From a bacterium (GTDB lineage: Bacteria > Auribacterota > UBA3054), in assembly GCA_017650925.1 (NCBI GenBank), contig JAGCDY010000132.1, positions 1 through 44,698 of the forward strand: 44,698 bases of DNA, read 5' to 3'. The notes below the pieces were generated by a model. That model searched no databases. It had not been told where the DNA came from and saw nothing but the letters and a program-made list of their open reading frames with translations. Each line of letters opens with the position of its first letter. Position 1 is the first letter of the stretch. This document shows positions 9,631 to 17,149 of the stretch, in pieces. Both the position numbers and the translations under genes were made by a program.

Positions 9631-10722
9631 ATGATCGATTACACCAAACCAGCTCCCGGCATGAAGATCTCCGTCATCGGCGACGGCGCCTGGGGAACAG
9701 CCATCGCGCTGACGCTTCTGGAAAACGGCTACCGCGTCATGCTCTGGGGCGCCTTCCCGGAGTACACCAGCGAAATGAAAAAGGAACGCATGAACTACAA
9801 GTTCCTGCCCGGCATCCCACTGCCGGAATCGCTGGAATTCACCAACAGCCTGGAAGAGGCCGTAAAGGACGCCAGACTCCTTGTCATGGCTTCCCCCTCC
9901 CAATTCATGCGCGACGTCTCCCGCAAGCTCGGGGAAGCAATGAAGGAGCCCTACCCCATCGTCACCGTAGCCAAAGGCATTGAGACGGACGGGATCTTCC
10001 TGAAGAGGATGAGCGAGATAATCGAGGAAGAGACGAAGTGCAAGCACGTCTCCTGCCTTTCCGGTCCCAGCCACGCCGCCCAGGTCGCCAGGAAAATGCC
10101 CGCCGCCGTGACCGTCGCCAGCAAGATACCCCAGCTCGCCACCTTCGTCCAGCAGATCTTCTCCAACGAGCATCTGAGAGTCTATACCAACAGCGACATC
10201 ATAGGCGTCGAGCTCTGCGGAACTTTGAAGAACATCATAGCGATCGCGGCCGGAGCCGTGGACGGAATGGAATTCGGCACGAACACCAAGTCCGCCCTCG
10301 TGACGAGAGGCCTTGTCGAAATGATGCGCTTCGGCGTCGCCATGGGCGCCCAGGTCGAATCCTTCATCGGGTTGGCCGGCATCGGCGACCTTATGACGAC
10401 CTGCAACCAGGGCCGCAACTACACCTTCGGCATGAACCTCGTGAAAGGCATGAGCGTCGAGGAAGCCCTCAAGGCTTCAGCCGGCGTGGTGGAAGGGTAT
10501 CGCAACGCGGAGTGCGTCTACAAGCTCGCCAAAAGATACAACATCAGCATGCCGCTCACTTCGGCCATCTACAGCGTCCTCTACGAAGGCAAGGACTTCC
10601 GCGCCATCGTTCCGGAACTGATGCTGAGAGACCTCAAGTCCGAATCCCATACCGGCAGCCCCATTCTGCGCTGGCTGAAACTGCAGGCCCTGCGCACCAG
10701 AATAACCCTGAAACTTAGCTAA
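9631..10722 (+). CDS. gpsA: Glycerol-3-phosphate dehydrogenase [NAD(P)+]
   Basis: This cytoplasmic enzyme reduces dihydroxyacetone phosphate to sn-glycerol 3-phosphate, the backbone for phospholipid synthesis. The 363-residue protein has the Rossmann loop IGDGAWGTA (G17, G19, G22), the VTVAKGIE segment, LSGPSHAAQVA and the catalytic K200 in CGTLKNIIAIAAG. AGIGDLMTTC and the G-R-N(Y)-FG segment complete the family signature. The ATG at 9631 leaves ten residues before the conserved core. An in-frame ATG at 9661 (MKISVIG) is equally plausible because neither has a Shine-Dalgarno motif. Glycerol-3-phosphate made here could feed the PlsB-like acyltransferase (27237-28370) and CdsA (34678-35592) elsewhere in the window. 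Confidence 0.96.
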   Translation: MIDYTKPAPGMKISVIGDGAWGTAIALTLLENGYRVMLWGAFPEYTSEMKKERMNYKFLPGIPLPESLEFTNSLEEAVKDARLLVMASPSQFMRDVSRKLGEAMKEPYPIVTVAKGIETDGIFLKRMSEIIEEETKCKHVSCLSGPSHAAQVARKMPAAVTVASKIPQLATFVQQIFSNEHLRVYTNSDIIGVELCGTLKNIIAIAAGAVDGMEFGTNTKSALVTRGLVEMMRFGVAMGAQVESFIGLAGIGDLMTTCNQGRNYTFGMNLVKGMSVEEALKASAGVVEGYRNAECVYKLAKRYNISMPLTSAIYSVLYEGKDFRAIVPELMLRDLKSESHTGSPILRWLKLQALRTRITLKLS

Positions 10723-10727
10723 AGAAC

Positions 10728-11483
10728 ATGTCATTCGTCATAACCACTTACGTTCCGGAAGGAATAGTCATGGCCGCCGACAGCCGTCAGGTCGCCAGAG
10801 GAAAAAGCGGGGATCTTCCCGAAGTGGAAATAGTCGTCTCCGATAATTGCGACAAGATATTTTTCCTGGAGAACCAGGGGATCGGCATCAGCTGCTTCGG
10901 CGACACTATCATGGACGGCAAGCCCATAAGCTATGCCATTCGTCTCTTTGAGGAGGAAGCCAACAACCAGGGCGACGGAATAATGGACGTCGTCAGCAAC
11001 CTGATGCGCTTCATGAGCTCCCGCTATCCCAAAGCCAACACAAGTTTCCATGTCGCCGGCTACGCCCTGGAAAACGGCATATCCGTTCCGCACGTCTACC
11101 ACTGCCAGGTTTCGCACAACATCATCCAGCGCCTCAACACCAACGAACGCACCGGCGACATAATCTACGGCACAAGTTTCGGCGGCCAGGGCGACATCAT
11201 GTCGCGCCTTCTGCAGTCCAGGGCTCTCATACCGAGCGGCCAGCCCGACAAGGACGGCAAGGTCCCGATGACCGAGCTTCCCAATTACGCGATCGGCTGG
11301 GAAGTAATGCCTCTTATCGACGCCATAGATTTCTGCGAGACCGCCGTGGACATCACCGCCAGCATGCAGCGCTTCCAGATGCGCTCCAAGAACGTGGGCG
11401 GCCCCATCGACGTCCTCCTTCTGACGCCCAAGGGTTCCGACTGGATCTCCAGGAAACAGTACGCCTATAATGACCGCGACTGA
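10728..11483 (+). CDS. Proteasome-like Ntn-hydrolase fold protein with Ser at the nucleophile position
   Basis: This 251-residue protein resembles proteasome beta, HslV and Anbu subunits. Its N-terminus (MSFVITTYVPEGIVMAADSR) has the beta-hairpin pattern ending AADSR that contains catalytic Asp17 of that superfamily. Counting back from this Asp puts Ser2 at the Thr1 position, exposed once the initiator Met is removed. K42 in NCDKIFFL matches proteasome Lys33, with a nine-residue insertion before it. A Ser nucleophile at the mature N-terminus is chemically workable but unusual for this fold. Function is unknown; self-assembled protease rings like Anbu are one model. It follows gpsA by 5 bp and overlaps the radical SAM gene by 14 bp, which hints at a joint role with that enzyme. 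Confidence 0.6.
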   Translation: MSFVITTYVPEGIVMAADSRQVARGKSGDLPEVEIVVSDNCDKIFFLENQGIGISCFGDTIMDGKPISYAIRLFEEEANNQGDGIMDVVSNLMRFMSSRYPKANTSFHVAGYALENGISVPHVYHCQVSHNIIQRLNTNERTGDIIYGTSFGGQGDIMSRLLQSRALIPSGQPDKDGKVPMTELPNYAIGWEVMPLIDAIDFCETAVDITASMQRFQMRSKNVGGPIDVLLLTPKGSDWISRKQYAYNDRD

Positions 11484-12414
11484 CCGCTTAAAAAACGCGA
11501 TAGCGAAAATAGAAGAGCTCTCCTCCCCCTGCAAGCTCTGCCCCAGGCACTGCGGCGCGAAAAGAGATAAGGGCGAACTCGGCGTCTGTGATCTCGACGA
11601 CCGCCTGAAAGTTTTCTGCTGCAACCTCCATTTCGGCGAGGAGCCTCCCCTTTCCGGCACCGGCCTCAAGGAAGACGTCCCCGCCAAAGGCTCCGGCACG
11701 GTCTTCTTTTCCGGCTGCAACCTCCGCTGCGTCTACTGCCAGAACTTCGCCTTCAGCCACAACGGCAACGGCAGATACATGACAGTTGAGGAGCTGGCCG
11801 AGGAGATGCTGAAGCTCCAGCAGAGAGGCGCCAAAAACATCAACTTCGTCACTCCCACCCCGCAGATACTGCCTGCCCTGAAAGCCCTCCTCATAGCCAG
11901 GGAAAACGGCCTGACGCTTCCCCTCCTCTACAACTGCGGAGGCTACGAGGACATGGAAGTCTTAAAAGCCCTGGAAGGCATAGTCGACATCTATCTCCCT
12001 GACGCCAAATACCAGGATCACGCTCTAGCCGCCAAATATTCCGCCGCTCCCGACTACCCTGAAAAAAACCTCATCGCGCTAAAGGAAATGTGGCGGCAGA
12101 CAAAAAACTTCGAGTACGACGAAGACGGCTACATGACTAAAGGCATGATCGTCAGGCATCTCGTCCTCCCGGGAGCCGTGGACAATTCTCTTTCCGTCCT
12201 GGACAAACTCAAAGAAGAGTTCGCCGACGACACAGGCAAGGTCCCCTTCGGACTGAGCCTCATGTGCCAGTACTTCCCGACCTTCAAAGCCAAGTCCTAT
12301 CCGGAACTGGTTGACCGCCTCACCTTCGAAGAATACTTGAAAACATTGGAAAAACTCGACACCATGGATTTCGAACTTGAGTTCGTCCAGCAGCACGACG
12401 ACTGCGCCGAGTGA
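11470..12414 (+). CDS. Radical SAM protein, PflA-like (COG1313 type)
   Basis: This 314-residue protein carries the radical SAM cluster motif C83-x3-C87-x2-C90 (CNLRCVYCQN), which binds a [4Fe-4S] cluster and S-adenosylmethionine. An extra N-terminal Cys set, C21-x2-C24-x3-C28 and C40, is characteristic of the uncharacterised PflX/YgfS-like group annotated as pyruvate formate-lyase activating enzyme homologues. FVTPTPQI and YNCGGYE are further family motifs. True glycyl-radical activases usually sit beside their target enzyme; none is here. Its start lies 14 bp inside the proteasome-like gene, so translation is coupled to it, and the two may form a functional pair. The substrate is unknown. 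Confidence 0.85.
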   Translation: MTATDRLKNAIAKIEELSSPCKLCPRHCGAKRDKGELGVCDLDDRLKVFCCNLHFGEEPPLSGTGLKEDVPAKGSGTVFFSGCNLRCVYCQNFAFSHNGNGRYMTVEELAEEMLKLQQRGAKNINFVTPTPQILPALKALLIARENGLTLPLLYNCGGYEDMEVLKALEGIVDIYLPDAKYQDHALAAKYSAAPDYPEKNLIALKEMWRQTKNFEYDEDGYMTKGMIVRHLVLPGAVDNSLSVLDKLKEEFADDTGKVPFGLSLMCQYFPTFKAKSYPELVDRLTFEEYLKTLEKLDTMDFELEFVQQHDDCAE

Positions 12415-12432
12415 TCGTTTCCAAAAATAAGC

Positions 12433-12438
12433 TAAAAT
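12433..12438 (+). promoter_or_regulatory. Possible -10 box upstream of the metallophosphoesterase gene
   Basis: TAAAAT at 12433-12438 lies 6 nt before the ATG at 12445, the same close spacing seen at stronger promoters in this window. There is no TG extension and no good -35, so it may be chance. No Shine-Dalgarno sequence is visible, so a leaderless start or translational coupling across the 30-bp gap are the alternatives. Confidence 0.3.
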
Positions 12439-12444
12439 AGAATT

Positions 12445-13551
12445 ATGTTCCCCGTCAATATATTTTCCGGGCTGGCCGCCCTCTACATCATCATAAGGGC
12501 TATCTTCCCCATGCCTTCAGGCTGGGCCGTCAAGATCCCGCTCATTATTATTGTCATAGCGGCGGCCATGAAATTTCAGATCATCCACCTCATCGGCGGT
12601 CCGCAGTTCTTTGCCCCGAAAGTCCCGGGCTTCGTCACCGCAGTTTCCGGCGTCCTCTACATCTCCGTCTACATCCTCTTTTTCCTGCTTCTCATAAGGG
12701 ATCTAATATATCTCCCCTGCTTCCTCTTCGGAGCCCGTTTCCCCATTAACGGCACAAATGCCGTGCTGACCGCGATCGCCCTCGGGATAGGCCTTCTGGG
12801 CCTTTACAACGCCCTCAAAGCACCGTATGTGAAAGAATACAAAGTCAGCATCCCCAATCTTCCCGAAGAAGCGAAAGGCCTGAGAGCCGCCGTTATCGCC
12901 GACATCCACGCCGACAGGATCACGAAAAAGAAGACGGTCAAAAAGATCGTCGACCTCACTCTGGCCGCCAAACCAGATCTCATTCTCATCCCCGGAGATT
13001 TCGCCGACGGCGAAGTCGAGGAGATTGGAAAAGAGCTGGAGCCGCTAAAGGAACTCAAGGCACCTCTGGGCGTTTTCGCCGTTCCCGGCAACCACGAATA
13101 CTACAACGGCTGGACTCCCTGGAAAGCTTACCTTGAAACGCTGAACCTTCCCTTTTTGGAAAATGAGAACAGAGAGATCATGAAAGGGCTCTTCGTTGCC
13201 GGCGTACCCGATCCCGCTGCCAACCACTTCGATGAAACAAGCCCCAACATGAGAAAAGCCCTCGAGGGAACGGAAGGCCTATGCGTCATTCTTATGGGTC
13301 ACAAGCCCAACTTCCGCCCCGAAGCCAAGGAACGCGGCGTAGCCCTTCTCGTTTCCGGCCACACCCACGGCGGCATGGTCTGGGGCCTCCACAAGATCGT
13401 GGAAAGATTCAACTGTGGCGCAGTCTCCGGACTTTACTACAACGAGGACGGCACAGCCGTCTTCGTCACCAATGGAGCCTCGCTCTGGAACGGCTTCCCG
13501 ACGAGGCTCGGAATTCCTGCCGAGATCCCGATATTGGTATTGGAACAGTGA
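12445..13551 (+). CDS. Membrane-anchored metallophosphoesterase (YaeI/YkuE-like)
   Basis: The 368-residue protein has about four N-terminal transmembrane helices (residues 5-125). A calcineurin-like phosphoesterase domain follows, with all dimetal motifs: D153-x-H155 (ADIHAD), GD185 (IPGDFAD), GN216H217E, GH in LMGHKPN and GHTHGG near 310. This architecture is shared with YaeI/YkuE-type enzymes, some of which act on UDP-2,3-diacylglucosamine or other lipid-linked phosphates. A specific substrate cannot be read from the sequence. It is the last gene of the plus-strand operon, and its TGA lies inside the left arm of the large palindrome, so that structure probably ends its transcript. Confidence 0.88.
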   Translation: MFPVNIFSGLAALYIIIRAIFPMPSGWAVKIPLIIIVIAAAMKFQIIHLIGGPQFFAPKVPGFVTAVSGVLYISVYILFFLLLIRDLIYLPCFLFGARFPINGTNAVLTAIALGIGLLGLYNALKAPYVKEYKVSIPNLPEEAKGLRAAVIADIHADRITKKKTVKKIVDLTLAAKPDLILIPGDFADGEVEEIGKELEPLKELKAPLGVFAVPGNHEYYNGWTPWKAYLETLNLPFLENENREIMKGLFVAGVPDPAANHFDETSPNMRKALEGTEGLCVILMGHKPNFRPEAKERGVALLVSGHTHGGMVWGLHKIVERFNCGAVSGLYYNEDGTAVFVTNGASLWNGFPTRLGIPAEIPILVLEQ

Positions 13552-13661
13552 CGTCGCAAAGGGCGGCGTATGCCCCTCGCTCACGGACTACGCGTGCATG
13601 GCCTTGATTAGCGTCCTCCGTGAGTTCGCTTAGGGGCATACGCCGCACTTTGCTTCGTCAC
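13548..13661. repeat. 114-bp imperfect palindrome holding both stop codons of convergent operons, likely bidirectional terminator
   Basis: The outer arms 13548-13577 and 13632-13661 pair over 30 positions with only three mismatched positions. The shared core is GCGGCGTATGCCCCT. After a short asymmetric bulge, a second block pairs CTCACGGA (about 13580-13587) with TCCGTGAG (13617-13624). The central loop has a possible ACGC/GCGT mini-stem. The TGA of the metallophosphoesterase gene (13549-13551) and the stop of the cinA-like gene (13658-13660) lie at mirror positions in the arms. There is no U-tract on either side, so classic intrinsic termination is not assured. Attenuated 3' processing, RNA protection, or a dispersed REP-like element are other options. 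Confidence 0.75.
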
Positions 13662-14392
13662 TTCTCTTTCGCTCTATCGTTTATCGCCGATAGCAGTTGG
13701 TCTCGGCAGGGCGCTATCGCCTCTTCCGAGCTGGAAGTGAACGTCAATTTACAGCGCCATTTGTTGGTCGCTTCGTCCAGTTCCGGATAGGAGCCGATCT
13801 TGACATCGGGGTATTTTTTCTGAGCTTCTTCCATCAGGTCGGCGAAAAGCGTTTCGCCTATCGGGGAAAGGTATTCCAGCGTCACGATGCTTCCCTCTGG
13901 GAGTTCGGGTTCGATCACGTCGAACATCTTGCGCATCAGTTTCGGAACGCCCGGAAAGACGTAGACGTTTTCCATGACAAAGCCGGGGGCGCCGGAAAGC
14001 TCGTTAAGGATGAGGCGACAGCCTTTGGGGAGGTCGGCCATCATGAGCCTCAGATCGTTGATCCTCTCTCCGTAGTAGCCGTTGAGCATGGCTTCGGCGT
14101 CTTTGTTTCTTTCAAGTTCGGTGCCGAAGGCTATGGCCATGGCTTCCCTAGTCAGGTCGTCCGGAGTGGCGCCGATGCCGCCGCAGGAGAAGACTACGTC
14201 GTACGTTTTTCTGTATTCGTTGACGGTCCCAACGATGGTGTCCATTTCGTCTGGGATCGTTATGATGCGCTTTAGATGAACGCCGCGTTGGTGTAGCCTG
14301 GCGGCGATGAAGTTCGCGTTTATGTCCTGGGTGCGGCCCGAGAGGATCTCGTCCCCTATTATGATTATCGCGGCGGTATGATCGTTTGACAT
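13658..14392 (-). CDS. CinA-like competence/damage-inducible protein A (MoCF-binding domain)
   Basis: This 244-residue protein is the MoaB/MogA-like molybdopterin-binding domain found at the N-terminus of CinA. It shows IIIIGDEILSGRTQD at the start, VVFSCGGIGATPDDLT near 66-81 and the NELSGAPGF and VFPGVPKLM segments. The C-terminal nicotinamide-mononucleotide deamidase domain of full CinA is absent. Stand-alone forms are common, and several are thought to hydrolyse ADP-ribose or NAD-derived compounds; the activity here is not established. It starts 2 nt after the stop of the lipoprotein-ANL fusion gene, so the two are coupled. It is the last gene of the dnaE operon and its stop codon is within the right arm of the palindrome. 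Confidence 0.9.
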   Translation of the reverse strand: MSNDHTAAIIIIGDEILSGRTQDINANFIAARLHQRGVHLKRIITIPDEMDTIVGTVNEYRKTYDVVFSCGGIGATPDDLTREAMAIAFGTELERNKDAEAMLNGYYGERINDLRLMMADLPKGCRLILNELSGAPGFVMENVYVFPGVPKLMRKMFDVIEPELPEGSIVTLEYLSPIGETLFADLMEEAQKKYPDVKIGSYPELDEATNKWRCKLTFTSSSEEAIAPCRDQLLSAINDRAKEK

Positions 14393-14394
14393 CT

Positions 14395-16374
14395 TTATCC
14401 CTGCCTTATTATCGTGACGGTGCCGTCTTTGTTTTCCCTGGCGATGGTGTCGGTTACGTACCAGCCGTTCCTGAAGACTGCGTCGTCTTTTTGGTCTTTT
14501 TTATAGAAGCTCTTGATGACGAAGGGTCCGCGGAAGGCCAGACGGCCCTCCTCGCCTTTTTTGAGAGCCTTTCCGTCTTCCCCTAGTACTTTCACCTGGA
14601 TGTCGGGAAGGGGGGCTCCCTGGGCTCCGCAGGCGTTCCTGAGGGCGCTGGACAGGAGAACAATGCCCGCGGTCTCCTTCCTGGCGTAGCCGGTCATGAT
14701 CTGGGCCCCATACATGGGAGCGAAGAAGTAATACGTCTTCTCCTTGACGTCGTCAAGAATGTAGATGCGCTTGATCTTTATGCCGGTCTTTTCCTTGAGG
14801 CCGGAAAGGAGCCTGACGTTGGGAAGATTCAGGCGCTTCATGAGCTTCGCCAGCTTCACGCGCTTAAGGCCGCCTTCCTCAAGAATGAGCTTCCTGAAGC
14901 GCGAAGCCATGGCTCTGGCAAAGCTTCTGTCGGTAAGGAGGATCGTGATGCCTTCCTTTCTCAGGGCCTCGAAGCACTGTTCGGGATCGCGGCTCTCGGC
15001 GTTGACGACGCAGGAGGCGGTCACGAGCGGCATGAAGAGCGTGAAGGAAAGCGACTCTATGCTATAAGGCGGGAAGGTCGCGAAGAGAACGTCCCTGGCG
15101 TCCGGCAGCATCGTCTGGGAAAGTGAGAACGCCTGGGAGAGTATCTGGCCGTGGGTGAGGATGACGTCCCTCTCTCCGGGAATGAGGAGCGCCGGATCTT
15201 CCCTGGTCAGAGCCTTGAGCGGCGAAGAGGTCGGCTGCTCGAGCAGATAGTCCGGAAGGATGTTTTTCTCCAGGTCGCCCCTGAGCCACAGAACGCATTC
15301 AAGAGGCAGGCTGAGGAGCAGCATCTCGCTGGCCTCGGACTGGAAGGCTTCGGAAACGATGAGGAAGCCTATTCCAAGCCTTCTCATCGTGTCGGCGAGC
15401 TTCTCGGGGCTCTCCTCGGTGTCAAGGAAAGTTATGACGCCGCCGGCGCCCGAGACGCCTAGGGCCGCGATGTGCCGCCAGCGCCCGTTGGGGACGAGCA
15501 GGGCGACTTTGTCATGCGTCCTCAAGCCCTTGGAGATGAGGTAATGGGAGACCCTGTTGGCGTTGGCCCTGAGCCAGTGGAAGCTCAGCTCTCCGCTTCC
15601 CCTTTCCGTCGCGTCCCTGACGGCCGGAAGCGTGGTGAAAAGCGAACCGGCCCTGTTCATCAGGTCGGGAATGTTGTGCACGTCTCCCGGAACGGGTGCG
15701 GGATCCCTGGGAGCCAGGCGCCTCTTGTTGCGGGCGTATCTCGCGAAGAGGAAAAACAAAAGGAAGCACAGCGCCACGTAGAGCGTTTCCTTCCAGGGCC
15801 AGCGCTCCGGGTAAACGCAGGTGGCGCTGAAAAGAAGCTGCCTGTCGCCCTGAAATTCGGAAAGCTTTATCTTCCTCTTCACCGTTCTCTGGCTGAAGGG
15901 AACGTTGGCGCTCGTTATGTTCCCTGGGAAAGTCTGGGAAAACTCGATCATCCCGTCGCAGGGCAGATTGGCGGCGCTGGTCCCGAGATCGAAACGCTGG
16001 AAGACCGTAAGCCCACTGCTTTTCGCGGAGCAATTGATGGAACGGTGGCGGAAGAAAGGCAGCTGCGCCAGTTCTGTAACGGCGCCCTTGAATTTTATGT
16101 CCAGCGCCAGATGAGAGTTGCTGCTGACAAGGGCGGACCTCAGGAGGGTGACGTTGGCCGTGAAATTGTTGCTGGCCCAGAAAGGCACTAAGAGCAGCCT
16201 TTCCTCCTCAAGGGTGATGTCGGGGTTCTTCTTTAGAAAATCCTCGCTCAGGGCGCAGACTATGTGGACCGTAGCGTTCCCTTCCCTGTCGTAGACCCAG
16301 CTTTCGCGGTAATCGAAGCAAGCGGTCAAGACCGCGGCCGCAAGGATAGCTGTGAAAGCGAGGCGCAGTTTCAT
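14395..16374 (-). CDS. Lipoprotein/transmembrane protein fused to a degenerate adenylate-forming (ANL) domain
   Basis: The 659-residue protein begins with a lipoprotein signal, lipobox L16-T-A-C19. An extracytoplasmic beta-rich domain follows (about 20-190) and then a transmembrane helix (about 196-213) ending in RYARNKRR, so the rest is cytoplasmic. Residues about 240-659 match the large subdomain of acyl-CoA synthetase-like ANL enzymes, for example the HDKVALLVPNGRWR segment and VILTHGQI. The ATP-binding P-loop (normally a Ser/Thr/Gly-rich run before VxLTH) is missing: DPALLIP runs straight into GERDVILTH. The late GWYVTDT motif lacks the usual TGD order. The protein ends at IIRQG, where the C-terminal lid with the catalytic Lys should begin. 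It is therefore probably a non-catalytic binding or sensing protein. It lies between surE and the cinA-like gene with tiny gaps. Confidence 0.7.
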   Translation of the reverse strand: MKLRLAFTAILAAAVLTACFDYRESWVYDREGNATVHIVCALSEDFLKKNPDITLEEERLLLVPFWASNNFTANVTLLRSALVSSNSHLALDIKFKGAVTELAQLPFFRHRSINCSAKSSGLTVFQRFDLGTSAANLPCDGMIEFSQTFPGNITSANVPFSQRTVKRKIKLSEFQGDRQLLFSATCVYPERWPWKETLYVALCFLLFFLFARYARNKRRLAPRDPAPVPGDVHNIPDLMNRAGSLFTTLPAVRDATERGSGELSFHWLRANANRVSHYLISKGLRTHDKVALLVPNGRWRHIAALGVSGAGGVITFLDTEESPEKLADTMRRLGIGFLIVSEAFQSEASEMLLLSLPLECVLWLRGDLEKNILPDYLLEQPTSSPLKALTREDPALLIPGERDVILTHGQILSQAFSLSQTMLPDARDVLFATFPPYSIESLSFTLFMPLVTASCVVNAESRDPEQCFEALRKEGITILLTDRSFARAMASRFRKLILEEGGLKRVKLAKLMKRLNLPNVRLLSGLKEKTGIKIKRIYILDDVKEKTYYFFAPMYGAQIMTGYARKETAGIVLLSSALRNACGAQGAPLPDIQVKVLGEDGKALKKGEEGRLAFRGPFVIKSFYKKDQKDDAVFRNGWYVTDTIARENKDGTVTIIRQG

Positions 16375-16378
16375 TTTC

Positions 16379-17149
16379 TTATTCCGCGATCAGGTCTTTC
16401 AGCCAAATCTTCACTTCTTCCCTGTCCGGGGCGGAGGCGGGATCGGTGCTCAGAGGCGTTACGGAGATGAAGTTCCGTTTTATGGCCAGATAATCGGAAT
16501 TCTCATCCTCGTCGTCCGGCAGGAGCACGCCGCTTATCCAGAAGTAGTCGTTGCCCGAGGGATCGGTCCTGTGAAGGTAGCGCTCGTGGAATTTCGTCTT
16601 GCCAAGCGTTGTAAGCCTGAACCCTTTGATCTCTGAAAAAGGCACGTTGGGAACATTGACGTTCAGGAAAACTCCCCTGGGCGCCTTTTTAAGGTCTATT
16701 TTGGAAAGAAGCTCGGTGGCCGCCTGCGCGCCCGTTTCGAAATGGAACTTGCCATCCAGGGAATCGTCCATGGAAAAGGCGAAGGCCGGAACGCTGAGCA
16801 TTCTCGCTTCGCTGGCAGCCGCGACCGTTCCGGAATAGACGATGTCGGTGCTCAGGTTGGAGCCGGGGTTCAACCCGACCAGAACGCAGTCCGGCTGGTC
16901 GCAGAAGGAAAGCAGGGCGATCTTCATGCAGTCGGCCGGCGTTCCAGTCGCGGCGTAAGCCTTGACGCCTTTTATGAGATCCTTTCGTTTCAGAAGGACC
17001 GGTTCGCGAAGCGTGATGGCGTGGCTTATGGCGCTGCGCTCCCTTTCCGGAGCTATGATCGTCACTTCGTTTTCTTTCGACAAGGTCTCCGCCAGGACCG
17101 TCAGGCCCAGGGAATCGATGCCGTCGTCATTGGAGAGGATTATTTTCAT
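16379..17149 (-). CDS. surE: 5'/3'-nucleotidase SurE
   Basis: This cytoplasmic metal-dependent phosphatase dephosphorylates nucleoside monophosphates and is linked to stationary-phase survival. The 256-residue protein has the SurE metal ligands D8-D9 (NDDG), S39 (ERSAISHA) and N94 (GLNPGSNLSTD), followed by VYSGTVAAA. The length is typical. The start at 17149 overlaps the end of yraN by 23 bp. An extended -10 promoter lies 7 nt before the ATG, inside yraN, so surE and the genes after it could also be transcribed separately as a leaderless message. The usual pcm or nlpD neighbours are absent. Confidence 0.95.
   Translation of the reverse strand: MKIILSNDDGIDSLGLTVLAETLSKENEVTIIAPERERSAISHAITLREPVLLKRKDLIKGVKAYAATGTPADCMKIALLSFCDQPDCVLVGLNPGSNLSTDIVYSGTVAAASEARMLSVPAFAFSMDDSLDGKFHFETGAQAATELLSKIDLKKAPRGVFLNVNVPNVPFSEIKGFRLTTLGKTKFHERYLHRTDPSGNDYFWISGVLLPDDEDENSDYLAIKRNFISVTPLSTDPASAPDREEVKIWLKDLIAE

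Noticed and set aside
13281-13633. Small plus-strand frames running through the metallophosphoesterase end and the palindrome
   Set aside because: They overlap a confirmed gene in other frames and read through a palindrome; no start signals or motifs.
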